Below, piece by piece: positions 26,223 through 34,276 of a DNA stretch of 64,000 bases. Within the stretch, counting starts at the first letter, position 1. The number at the start of each line of letters is the position of its first letter. The stretch comes from an uncultured Latescibacterota bacterium. Lineage in GTDB: Bacteria > Latescibacterota > UBA2968 > UBA8231. The notes under the pieces are model-generated. The model ran no database searches and was not told where the DNA came from. It saw only the letters and a program-made list of their open reading frames with translations. Location: contig OY282352.1 in assembly GCA_958295495.1 (NCBI GenBank), positions 3,160,548 through 3,224,547 on the forward strand, in the 5' to 3' direction. The position numbers and the translations under genes were made by a program.

Positions 26223-26385
26223 GGGTTAGCTCCTTGGAATAGAGGCGTAGGGCACGGGGTCGTCGGCCCCGGCCCGGTCAAAGCCGGCCCGGCGCACGCG
26301 GCAGCTTGTGCAGCGGCCGCAGGCGAGGTCTTCGCGCTGATAGCAGGACCAGGTCAGGTGCAGGGGGGCGGTGAGTGCTAGGCCG
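26155..26385. repeat. right direct repeat bordering the restriction island
   Basis: Copy of 21824-22039 in the same orientation. Here it runs into the intact queC gene, whereas the left copy runs out of the intact dimethylformamidase-like gene. Together the repeats enclose about 4.1 kb carrying the methyltransferase and HNH genes. Confidence 0.85.
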
Positions 26386-26897
26386 CAGCGGATGATGGCG
26401 GCTTTGTCGTAGCTGATGAGCGGGGTTTGGATACGCAGCCGGGTCTGCGGGCCAGTACCAGCCGCGACCATGCGTTCATAAGCGGCGAAAAATTCCCGCC
26501 GACAGTCCGGGTACTGGCTCTCGGCTTGGTGGGCGCCGATGTAGATGTCGGTTGCGCCAATGACCTCGGCCCAAGCCACGGCCACGCCGAGCAAGTTGGC
26601 GTTGCGGAAGGGGACATAGGTGGTGGGCAGGCCGGATGCGGCCTCGTTTTCGGGGATGGGCTGGGTCGCATCGACCAAGCTGGAGCCGCCGATCTGGCGC
26701 ATGTACTCGACGTCCACCACGAGGCGGGGCTCCACCTGAAAGTGATCCGCGAGGGCGGTAAACGCTGCGAATTCGCGGCCTTCGGTGCGCTGGCGATAGC
26801 GCAAGTGGAGAAAGGCGAGGGGGCCGCGGCGGGCGGCAATGGCGGCGGCGACGCAGGAGTCGAGCCCACCGCTGACTAGGGCGATTGCGAGGCTCAA
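26226..26897 (-). CDS. queC: 7-cyano-7-deazaguanine synthase
   Basis: QueC makes preQ0 from 7-carboxy-7-deazaguanine, ammonia and ATP. 223 residues. The PP-loop SGGLDS is near the N-terminus, followed by LPTTYVPFRNANLLGVAVAW and DIYIGAHQAESQYPDC. The zinc site is Cys-rich: WSCYQREDLACGRCTSC. The likely start is TTG 26897, overlapping the TGA of the upstream M24 peptidase gene (TTGA), so translation is coupled. A longer reading toward 27386 is an artefact of the peptidase gene in another frame. QueF, the next enzyme of the pathway, is encoded at 19888. Confidence 0.93.
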   Translation of the reverse strand: MSLAIALVSGGLDSCVAAAIAARRGPLAFLHLRYRQRTEGREFAAFTALADHFQVEPRLVVDVEYMRQIGGSSLVDATQPIPENEAASGLPTTYVPFRNANLLGVAVAWAEVIGATDIYIGAHQAESQYPDCRREFFAAYERMVAAGTGPQTRLRIQTPLISYDKAAIIRCGLALTAPLHLTWSCYQREDLACGRCTSCRVRRAGFDRAGADDPVPYASIPRS

Positions 26898-28063
26898 AGC
26901 AAGAGGACGACTTCGTTTTGGATGGGGGTCGTAACTTCCGGTCCGGTCTCTGGATTCACGTACACATTGACTTCGAGCCGCACGCCAAACTCCAGCAGGT
27001 ACGCGCCCGGCTCCACGGAAAAGCCCGTGCTCGGTAGGATTGACCGGGCGTCGTGGGTCTCTAGGTCGTCGAGGTTCGCACCCAGCGCGTGGATGCTTGG
27101 TCCGGGGCCGAGGCTGTGCCCAGTGCGGTGGACGAACTGCTCGCCAAAGCCGCGCCTTGTCATGGCTTGGCGCGCCACTCGGTCGAGCTGCCAGCCTTGC
27201 AGCACTTCGCCAGCGCGCCAAGCGGCGGCGAGCCGCGCCAGCACCAAATCGCGTGCTTCGCGCACCGCGGCAAAGACCTCGGCGTGGGCCGCTGGTACGC
27301 GCGGGCCGGCAAAGGCGACCCAAGTGATGTCGCCAAATACGTGCTGTTCGCCGGGGTGGCGCGCCCATAGGTCGATGAGGATCCAAGCACCCGGCCCAAT
27401 GGCCGCGGCCGCGTCGGCACGCGGCTCGTAGTGCGGATTGCCGCTGTTGCGATTGACGCCGACGATCGGCGGATGCCCCATGTCGAGGCCGCGCCGCTCC
27501 AGTTCGGCGGCGATGAACGCCTGGACGTCGAATTCGGTGAGGCCGGTGTGGAGCTGGCGGCGTATGTACTCAAAGGCCATGTCCTTGACTTGGGCCACTT
27601 GGCGGCAGGCGTCGCGGTGCGAGGCGAGCGCGTCCGCACTCCACGTGGCCAAGGCGACTTGGCACAGATTGGCCGAAGATACCACTTCGGGGCCGAGGGA
27701 TCGCACCAGATCTAAGGTTCCGCCATCGACCCAAGACACTGTGGGCAGTGCGCCCCCGGGCCAGTACTCCATGGCCACCTGCGACAGCCCCTCCACCGCA
27801 TCGTGCAACAGGGCATGGAGCTGTTCCCAGCTAGCGTAATGAGCGATCTCCACGTCCAGCCCGGCGAGGGCCTGCGGCTCAACCGCCGAACCGAGCAGGC
27901 GCGGCGCACCCGCGGCCGGCACGATGAGAAAGACGCGCCGGGTCGTCTGCCGCCGCTGGCCCAAAAGCTGCCACAAGACCGGATTGCCGCCGCGAAAATC
28001 GTACACCAACCAAGCGCCGATCCCCTCCTGCTGCATATAGGCTTGTATTTTTGGTACGTCCAT
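26894..28063 (-). CDS. M24-family metallopeptidase (Xaa-Pro aminopeptidase-like)
   Basis: 389 residues with an N-terminal creatinase-like domain (KIQAYMQQEGIGAWLVYDF) and a C-terminal pita-bread domain. Metal-ligand segments: ILIDLWARH, VFGDITWVAF, HRTGHSLGPGPSIHALG, FSVEPGAYL and IQNEVVLLL, giving the Asp, Asp, His, Glu pattern with a somewhat diverged set. Likely cleaves Xaa-Pro dipeptides in the cytoplasm. ATG 28063 follows GAGGAGA. It sits 22 bases after the uvrA-type gene and overlaps queC, forming a three-gene transcript with no obvious functional theme. Confidence 0.88.
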   Translation of the reverse strand: MDVPKIQAYMQQEGIGAWLVYDFRGGNPVLWQLLGQRRQTTRRVFLIVPAAGAPRLLGSAVEPQALAGLDVEIAHYASWEQLHALLHDAVEGLSQVAMEYWPGGALPTVSWVDGGTLDLVRSLGPEVVSSANLCQVALATWSADALASHRDACRQVAQVKDMAFEYIRRQLHTGLTEFDVQAFIAAELERRGLDMGHPPIVGVNRNSGNPHYEPRADAAAAIGPGAWILIDLWARHPGEQHVFGDITWVAFAGPRVPAAHAEVFAAVREARDLVLARLAAAWRAGEVLQGWQLDRVARQAMTRRGFGEQFVHRTGHSLGPGPSIHALGANLDDLETHDARSILPSTGFSVEPGAYLLEFGVRLEVNVYVNPETGPEVTTPIQNEVVLLL

Positions 28064-28085
28064 AATGAAAGTCTCCTCGGTTAGA

Positions 28086-30824
28086 TCAACCCTGCGCGGC
28101 AAACAACTGCTGCAAGTATGCGCCCGTGTGGGAGCCGGCCGCGCTGGCCACTTCCTCGGGGCGGCCGCAAGCCATGATCGCCCCGCCGGCTTGGCCGCCT
28201 TCTGGCCCCAAATCGATGACCCAGTCGGCAGCCGCGATGAATTCGAGGTGGTGTTCAACCACCACGACGGTATTGCCCTCGTCAACTAAGCGCTGCAACA
28301 GGGCGAGCAGCAAGCGCACATCCTCCAAGTGTAGGCCCACGGTCGGCTCGTCGAGTATGTAGAGCGCGTGCTCTTGGCGCGAGCGGCCCAGTTCGGCCGC
28401 CAGCTTAACCCGCTGGGCTTCGCCGCCGGAGAAACTGGTCGCCGGCTGGCCGAGGTGCAAATACCCCAAGCCCACTTCCGCGAGGGTCTCCAGCCGCTGC
28501 GCGACTTGGGGCACGGCCGCAAAAAACGCGCTCGCCGCGGCCACGCTCATCTCCAGCACTTCGGCGATGTGGTGCTGGCGGAAGCGCACGTCCAAGACCT
28601 CGGCTCGGTAGCGCCGTCCGCTGCAAGAGGGGCAGACGACTTCGAGATCGTCGAATGCACCCCGGCCCTTGCACTGGTCGCAGGCACCCTCTGGGGCGTT
28701 GAAGCTGAAGTGCCCTGGTCGGTAGCCCCGCAGGCGGGCTTCGGGCAGGTCGGCAAACAGGCGGCGAATCGGCGCTAGCAACCCGGTGTAGGTTGCCGCA
28801 TTCGAGCGTGCGGTGCGGCCGATGGGCCGCTGATCAACCGCCACGACGCGCGCTATCTGCTCAACCCCAGTGCAAGAGCCATAGGGCAGGGGTCGCCGTT
28901 GGGTGCCGTGCAGTTTGGCCGCCAAGAGCGGATGCAGGGTGTGGCCGACCAGCGAGCTTTTGCCCGACCCGGAAACCCCGGTCACGCAGGTCAGGGTCCC
29001 CAACGGCCATTTTACCTCGAGTTGGCGCAAGTTGTGGCCGCGGGCACCGGCCAGCACCAACCACCCCTGCGGCTGGCGCGCTCGGGTGCGCGGCAATTGC
29101 AGGGCCCCGCGCAGATAGCGTCCAGTCAAAGACGCGGCCGCGGCCACTTCGCTCGGCGTACCCTCGGCCACGACCCGCCCTCCGGCCATTCCCGCGCCCG
29201 GCCCCATGTCGATCAGCCAGTCGGCCCCGCGCAAGAGCGCGGCGTCGTGTTCGATTAGGAACACGGAGTTCCCGGCGTCGCGCAGTGCCCTCAGCGCGTC
29301 TAGGAGCTGGGCGGCGTCGCGGGCGTGCAACCCGGCGCTGGGTTCGTCGAGCACGTAGAGCATCTGCGTGGTGCCCGACGACAGGGCGGACCCGAGGCGC
29401 AGCCGCTGGAACTCCCCACTCGACAGGGTGTCGGCGCGGCGGTTCAGTTGCAGGTACTCCAGCCCCAGCTCTTGCAATAGGCTTAGTCTGCGGCGGATCT
29501 GGGCGCGGATGGCCTCTCCTACGGGAGCCGTAGTCGCGGGGAACTCGAGGCTTTTGAGCCACTCGGCCGCGGCGGCAACCGCGCACTCGCCGACCGCGGC
29601 AATTGAGGCCCCGCCCAATTCCACCGCGAGGGATTCGGGCCGCAAGCGCGTCCCACCGCAGCTAGGGCACGGCGCGTCGTCGAGGCGTTCCTCCAGCCAA
29701 GCCAATTCCTCGCCTTGGGCTTTGGCGCCGACGCGCTCCAGCCAGCGCTCCAGCCCGATAAACCGGCCCCGCCGGCCCTCGCCGCGCCACAGCCGGGCGG
29801 CCGCTTGGCCTGGCCAGTCGCCCACGGGCTGTTCGGGATCGACTTGGTGCCGCCGGCAGAAGGCTTGCAAGCGGTCGCGCAAATCGCCGTGCCCAAAGTC
29901 GTGCCACAGGGGACCCAGTGCCCCTTCGAGCGTGGCCCGTCCATCGGCAAAGACCTGCTCGCTGCTCGAGCCGCTCTGCACCCCGAGGCCCCGACACGCC
30001 GCACAGGCCCCGGCCGCGCTATTAAAGGAAAACAGCGCGGGTTCTATGGTTGGGAAGGGCGCGCCACAGGCCGAGCACGCCGGTCGCACCGCAAAAATTA
30101 GATCGCTGCCTGCATCTGGGGTAGAAAGTACCACTTGGCCGTCGCCGGCCTCTAAGGCCGCTTGCAGCGACCCTTGCAAGCGGCGCGCGACATCCTTTTT
30201 GACGACGAGGCGATCGACGACCACAGAAAGGTGTTGGGCGCGGGCGATGCGTGCAGGCGCGATGTCCTCCAGCAACATATCTCGTCCATCGAGGCGCACG
30301 TGGCGGTAGCCGGCGCGATCGATCGCCGCGAGTACCTGCTCGGGCGTCTCGTCCTTTTGCCGGCGGCGCGGCGCGAGAATCATCAGGCGAGTGCCAGCCG
30401 GCATGCTCGCAGCCGTTTCGTTTGCTTCCTCAAAGCGATGCGTCTGCACCCGCCCACCGCAGTGGAGGCAGCCGGGCCGACCGACGCGGGCAAAGAGCAG
30501 GCGCAACAGATCGTACAAGCCGGATAGGGTCGCCACCGTAGCCCGCGGACTCTGGCGGCCGGCCCCCCCGGCCAGCGCGAGGGCCGGGGCCAAGCCGTCG
30601 ATGCGACGGGCTTTGGGTACGCGCAAGGTGCGCCAGCCGCCGCCTTGGTCCAGTGCTGCGAGAAAGCGCCGGCGCGCCTCGGCGTAAATCGTGTCCAATA
30701 CGAGGGAAGTCTTGCCCGACCCGGACGGGCCGCTGACGGCCACGAGAGATTCGTGGGGCAGGTCCAAGGAGACGGCGCGCAGGTTGTGTTCGCAGGCCTC
30801 GCGGACGACTAAAGTCGGCTGCAT
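28086..30824 (-). CDS. UvrA-family excinuclease ATPase (possibly UvrA2-type)
   Basis: 912 residues with the two-ATPase UvrA layout. First Walker A GPSGSGKTS near residues 31-39; zinc module Cys pairs (CLHCGG, CSACG, CAACRG, CPSCGG); signature LSSGEFQRLRL and Walker B LYVLDEPSAGLH. Second Walker A GVSGSGKSS; zinc CDQCKGRG and CPSCSGRRYRAEVL; signature FSGGEAQRVKLA and ILDEPTVGLH. It is somewhat shorter and more divergent than standard UvrA, especially between the first P-loop and the first signature, so a UvrA2-like paralogue for damage tolerance or drug resistance is possible. Its 5' end is duplicated as a pseudogene at 22094-22300. First gene of the uvrA-M24-queC transcript. Confidence 0.85.
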   Translation of the reverse strand: MQPTLVVREACEHNLRAVSLDLPHESLVAVSGPSGSGKTSLVLDTIYAEARRRFLAALDQGGGWRTLRVPKARRIDGLAPALALAGGAGRQSPRATVATLSGLYDLLRLLFARVGRPGCLHCGGRVQTHRFEEANETAASMPAGTRLMILAPRRRQKDETPEQVLAAIDRAGYRHVRLDGRDMLLEDIAPARIARAQHLSVVVDRLVVKKDVARRLQGSLQAALEAGDGQVVLSTPDAGSDLIFAVRPACSACGAPFPTIEPALFSFNSAAGACAACRGLGVQSGSSSEQVFADGRATLEGALGPLWHDFGHGDLRDRLQAFCRRHQVDPEQPVGDWPGQAAARLWRGEGRRGRFIGLERWLERVGAKAQGEELAWLEERLDDAPCPSCGGTRLRPESLAVELGGASIAAVGECAVAAAAEWLKSLEFPATTAPVGEAIRAQIRRRLSLLQELGLEYLQLNRRADTLSSGEFQRLRLGSALSSGTTQMLYVLDEPSAGLHARDAAQLLDALRALRDAGNSVFLIEHDAALLRGADWLIDMGPGAGMAGGRVVAEGTPSEVAAAASLTGRYLRGALQLPRTRARQPQGWLVLAGARGHNLRQLEVKWPLGTLTCVTGVSGSGKSSLVGHTLHPLLAAKLHGTQRRPLPYGSCTGVEQIARVVAVDQRPIGRTARSNAATYTGLLAPIRRLFADLPEARLRGYRPGHFSFNAPEGACDQCKGRGAFDDLEVVCPSCSGRRYRAEVLDVRFRQHHIAEVLEMSVAAASAFFAAVPQVAQRLETLAEVGLGYLHLGQPATSFSGGEAQRVKLAAELGRSRQEHALYILDEPTVGLHLEDVRLLLALLQRLVDEGNTVVVVEHHLEFIAAADWVIDLGPEGGQAGGAIMACGRPEEVASAAGSHTGAYLQQLFAAQG

Positions 30825-30919
30825 TGCGCTCGCCTATTCGCGCATTTCAAAGAAGACATAGGTGCATAAAACATAGGGATTGGGTGTTGTATAATCCAAG
30901 AAGCAGACCGGCGCGAGCA

Positions 30920-30948
30920 TTGACGCTAAATTGCTTAGCCTGTATATT
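30920..30948 (+). promoter_or_regulatory. promoter of the TolC/MlaC/MMPL operon
   Basis: TTGACG at 30920-30925 and TATATT at 30943-30948 with exactly 17 bases between, about 90 bases before the TolC-like gene and divergent from uvrA. The -10 box and spacing equal those of the ilvC promoter. Confidence 0.65.
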
Positions 30949-31039
30949 AACTTAACTATTTTTAACAAGTTATAAAAATGACGGACCCGCGCTATTACCG
31001 CGGATTTCGCCTCTTCCTCCGCTGAGATTTCCCACTGGC

Positions 31040-32404
31040 ATGCAAATTTGTGCCCCCTTATGGCTAGGGATTTGGGGCCTCGCCATCTGCTTGCCCGCCC
31101 TCCCGGCCCGCGCCCAAATGCCCGACAAGTGCTGGACGCTGACCGAGCTTATCGACCGCGCCTTGGAGTACGATGGCGACGTTGCGAGCGGCCGCTGGAA
31201 GGTCGAGTCGGCTGCGGCCCGTCGCCGCCAAGCCGCAGCCGCCAAGCTCCTCCCCCGCCTGCGCATCGACGGCGAAAGCGGCCTAGTCCCAGACGCCATG
31301 GGCAATGTGTTCAACCCGCCCGCCGATACCACGGGCATCCCATCCTTGGGGCCTTTTGTGCGCACCGAACTGCAACTTGTGCAGCCGCTGTATCCCTTTA
31401 GCCTCGGCCGCCACTTAAACGAGGCCGCCAACCGAGGGGTTGATGTGGAGCAGTCCGACCTGTCGCAGACCCAGTTGGACGTGGCCTTTGCAGTCAAGGA
31501 GCTGTACTACGGGCTGCTGTTGGCCCAAGACCTAAGCGACTTGGCGCAGCGCGTGAGCGAGGAACTGGCCAGCAGAGCCGAGGAGTTAGACGACGATCCC
31601 GCGCTTTCGCCATCCGACCGCTACAAGCTGCGGCTGGCCCAGCTCGACTTGGCCAAGCAGCAGCGCGAGGTCGGCGACCAATTGGCCTTGGCGCGGGCTG
31701 CACTCGCTTGGCGCACGGGCTTGCCCAGCGAAGTGCCGCTCCTGCTTAGGGCCGAGGGCCTCGCGCCGGTGGCGGCCTCGGTGCCGCCCTTAGACGAGTT
31801 GGCCGCACAGGCCGTCGGCCGGCGACCAGAATGGCGCAAGCTGCAAGCGGGCCTCGCCGCCAAACAGGCCCTCGCGCAAGCCGCTCGCGCCGCGTACCAG
31901 CCCCAAGTGTTCATCGGCGGCGGCTTGCGCTACGCCGTGGCCCCTGGGCGCACCGACCAGCGGAACCCATTCGTCAAAGATGAGTTCAACTTTTTCAACG
32001 GCGGCGTCTTCATCGGGGTGCGGCAATCCTTGGAATGGCACTTGTTGGCAGCGGATGTAGATAGGGCCCGCGCCGAATACCGCGCGCTCGAAGCGCGCGT
32101 ACCGGGCGCGCAGGAGGGGATCCGCTTAGATGTCCGCCGCGCCTATTTGGACTATCGCCGCGCCGACCGCGATTTGCAAGACGCGCGCAAGAGTCGGCAA
32201 TTGGCCCGGCAGTGGCTGCGGGAAGCCCGAGACGATTTTGAGTTCGACCCGCAGACCATCGGCGAGTTGATCGCCGCCTTTGAGACTTGGGCCGGTCGCG
32301 AACAAGGCTACGGCGAAGCCCTGTACGACTTCAACCTCAGCGTCGCCCGCCTCGAAAAGACCACGGGCGGCCTCGAACTGATCCGGCGCGATGAAACCCC
32401 TTAG
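31040..32404 (+). CDS. TolC-family outer-membrane channel protein
   Basis: 454 residues. A signal peptide ends near ALPARA-Q, followed by two long alpha-helical repeats typical of TolC proteins (DRALEYDGDVASGRWKVESA; RPEWRKLQAGLAAKQALAQA) with beta segments FVRTELQLVQPLYPF and GGVFIGVRQSLEWHL. Forms a trimeric outer-membrane channel with a periplasmic tunnel. Start ATG 31040; ribosome-binding site weak. First gene of an operon with an MlaC-DUF3047 fusion, an MlaC protein and an MMPL exporter, with 14-base and 4-base overlaps between the first three. No membrane-fusion protein gene is present. Confidence 0.85.
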   Translation: MQICAPLWLGIWGLAICLPALPARAQMPDKCWTLTELIDRALEYDGDVASGRWKVESAAARRRQAAAAKLLPRLRIDGESGLVPDAMGNVFNPPADTTGIPSLGPFVRTELQLVQPLYPFSLGRHLNEAANRGVDVEQSDLSQTQLDVAFAVKELYYGLLLAQDLSDLAQRVSEELASRAEELDDDPALSPSDRYKLRLAQLDLAKQQREVGDQLALARAALAWRTGLPSEVPLLLRAEGLAPVAASVPPLDELAAQAVGRRPEWRKLQAGLAAKQALAQAARAAYQPQVFIGGGLRYAVAPGRTDQRNPFVKDEFNFFNGGVFIGVRQSLEWHLLAADVDRARAEYRALEARVPGAQEGIRLDVRRAYLDYRRADRDLQDARKSRQLARQWLREARDDFEFDPQTIGELIAAFETWAGREQGYGEALYDFNLSVARLEKTTGGLELIRRDETP

Positions 32405-33665
32405 CGCGGCCCTGCTGTTGGCTTTGGGGTTGGTTAGCCCGGATGATGGGCGGGCGGACGCGAGCGGGCTGTTCGCAAGCGCGGACCAGCTAAACGCACT
32501 GCTCGACCCGGGGGAGCCGCGTACCGAAACGGCCGAGCGGCTAGTGAGCGAGTATCTGGCGTTGGATTCGTTGGCCGCGGCGACCTTTCGGGGCTATCTG
32601 GCAAAGTCGCTTTATGCGTACAAGGACCTGCTACCTCCCCCGCGCTTTAAGGACCTCGTCGAACACCACCGCAGCCGCTTACTGCGGGCGTACCAGCACC
32701 GCCTCAGCGCGGATCTGGTCGCCCAGACCGCCGGCTTGGACGAAGTGCAAATAAAGCGTTTCGAGGTGAACAAGCGGCAGGGACGAGCCGTGCTCCGCGC
32801 TCTGTTTGCAGATCGCACGGTCGCGATTGAGGCGGACTTGATCTCAGTGGCCGGAACGTGGAAAGCGGTCGAGTTGCGAATTGACGGTCAGCCCATCTCC
32901 GACCACTATCGACGGCGTTACAAGGCTATCCTCGACGGTCGCTATTCTCCGCAGGTGCTCGAAGCCCGGCTAGCCGAGCGCGAGTTTGTCGTCCTCGACG
33001 ACTTCGCCGCTACTTGGAATGGGTCGCAGCCCATGGACTGGGGGCCGTGGAAGAAAAAGGACCGCCACAAACCCGTGCTCTACCGCATAGAGGGCCGCCC
33101 GCGGCGCTACATGGCGGCGCGCGATTCGAGCCATTCGGTCATCATGGGAAAATTCATCCACTGGAATCCTCGCCAGTACCCGATTATGACTTGGTGCTGG
33201 CGGGCCGCGGCTTTGCCGCTGGGCGGCAACGAGTTCCTCGACGACGCCAACGACAGCGCGGCCGGCGTGTACGTCATCTTCTCCAAGAATTGGCTGGGGG
33301 TCCCCAAACAGCTCAAATACGTGTGGAGCACGACCCTGCCCGAAGGCACGGTGGGGAGGCGCGACAAGATATTCCGGCCTTGGTTTTTCGTCGTCGAAAG
33401 CGGCGCGACCAACTTGGGCAAATGGACCTTTGAGGTCGTTGATTTGGAGAAACACCACCGAGCAAAGCTCGGCGGCCGGCCGGCCGGCCGCACCATCGGC
33501 TTGGGGCTGCTAACAGACGCCAACTCAACCCGTTCGTACGCCGAAGCGTACTACGCAGACCTGCGAGTCTGGACGCGCCAGGCCTTTGACGGCGGGCGCG
33601 TCGCCAACTACTGCGGTGGACTCCCCGTTCCCAACGGCGCGTACGCAGAGGAGAATTCGCAATGA
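32391..33665 (+). CDS. MlaC-like domain fused to DUF3047
   Basis: 424 residues, exported (short signal peptide ending near GRADA). Residues about 30-190 resemble the MlaC/Ttg2 phospholipid-binding fold: AATFRGYLAKSLYAYKDLLP and GTWKAVELRIDGQPISDHY, which parallels GLWRIYDLVIDGVSTAEGN of the next gene product. Residues about 195-415 match DUF3047, with FVVLDDFAA, YPIMTWCWRAAALPLGG, GVYVIFSKNWLGVPKQLKYV and FFVVESG. DUF3047 is a beta-sandwich-like domain of unknown role. The fusion suggests a periplasmic lipid carrier with an added ligand-binding module. It starts inside the TolC gene end (14-base overlap). Confidence 0.78.
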   Translation: MKPLSAALLLALGLVSPDDGRADASGLFASADQLNALLDPGEPRTETAERLVSEYLALDSLAAATFRGYLAKSLYAYKDLLPPPRFKDLVEHHRSRLLRAYQHRLSADLVAQTAGLDEVQIKRFEVNKRQGRAVLRALFADRTVAIEADLISVAGTWKAVELRIDGQPISDHYRRRYKAILDGRYSPQVLEARLAEREFVVLDDFAATWNGSQPMDWGPWKKKDRHKPVLYRIEGRPRRYMAARDSSHSVIMGKFIHWNPRQYPIMTWCWRAAALPLGGNEFLDDANDSAAGVYVIFSKNWLGVPKQLKYVWSTTLPEGTVGRRDKIFRPWFFVVESGATNLGKWTFEVVDLEKHHRAKLGGRPAGRTIGLGLLTDANSTRSYAEAYYADLRVWTRQAFDGGRVANYCGGLPVPNGAYAEENSQ

Positions 33666-34267
33666 AAATGCTATGGTGCGCCGCGTGGGCCACCCTCTGC
33701 GGCGCGGCGGCTGCTAGCGCGACCGCAGAGGACGACCCCATCGCCTTTCTCAAGGACCACGACGCCGAGGTGCAAGCCATCCTCGCCGCGGCACCGGCCG
33801 ACTCGCTGCCTCCGGCCCTGCGGGAAAAACTCAAAAAGCACATCAATGCGGCCTTTGACTTTCGGGAATTGAGCCGCCTCGCCTTGGGCGATCACTGGGA
33901 AAAACGCTCCCCGGCCGAGCGCGACCACTTCGCCGCAACCTTCAGCAGCATCATCCGCGAGCAGAATTTTGCCAGCTTCTCCCGCTACTACCGAGAGGGC
34001 GAGATCCGCTACGAGTCGGCCGAGGTGCAAGCAGACGCAGCCGTCGTCCAAGCGATGGCACCCGTGCGGCGCGAGCAAATAGAGATCGAGTACAAGCTCC
34101 ATCGGGTGGAGGGTTTGTGGCGGATATACGACTTGGTCATCGACGGCGTCAGCACGGCCGAGGGCAACAGGCGGCGCTATGCCCGCTACATTGAGAAGAA
34201 TGGCTACGAGAAGCTAATCGCCCAGCTCGACAAGCAGTTGGCCCGCCTGCGCGAAACCGAGGATTAA
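33662..34267 (+). CDS. MlaC/Ttg2D-family periplasmic lipid-binding protein
   Basis: 201 residues with a signal peptide (to about SATAE) and the MlaC pattern: FDFRELSRLALGDHWEKRSP, then FAATFSSIIREQNFASFSRY and VEGLWRIYDLVIDGVSTAEG. MlaC proteins ferry phospholipids or, as HpnM, hopanoid-like lipids across the periplasm. It overlaps the fusion gene by four bases and is followed after nine bases by the MMPL exporter, which is the HpnM-HpnN type of pairing. Confidence 0.85.
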   Translation: MKMLWCAAWATLCGAAAASATAEDDPIAFLKDHDAEVQAILAAAPADSLPPALREKLKKHINAAFDFRELSRLALGDHWEKRSPAERDHFAATFSSIIREQNFASFSRYYREGEIRYESAEVQADAAVVQAMAPVRREQIEIEYKLHRVEGLWRIYDLVIDGVSTAEGNRRRYARYIEKNGYEKLIAQLDKQLARLRETED

Positions 34268-34276
34268 CCCTCCGCC

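Noticed and set aside
21824..26385. Composite transposon flanked by insertion sequences
   Set aside because: The flanking repeats are host gene ends in direct orientation, with no transposase and no terminal inverted repeats.
26898..27386. N-terminal extension of queC to 386 residues
   Set aside because: The added part is Arg/Pro-rich, lies in another frame of the M24 peptidase gene and precedes the standard QueC start; TTG 26897 fits the family.
28793..30309. Plus-strand frames of 246 and 313 codons opposite the uvrA-type gene
   Set aside because: Antisense to well-conserved UvrA motifs, Arg/Pro/Ser-rich composition, no homology pattern.
30978..31025. 15-codon upstream frame before the TolC-like gene
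   Set aside because: No ribosome-binding site and no composition suggesting a leader peptide.
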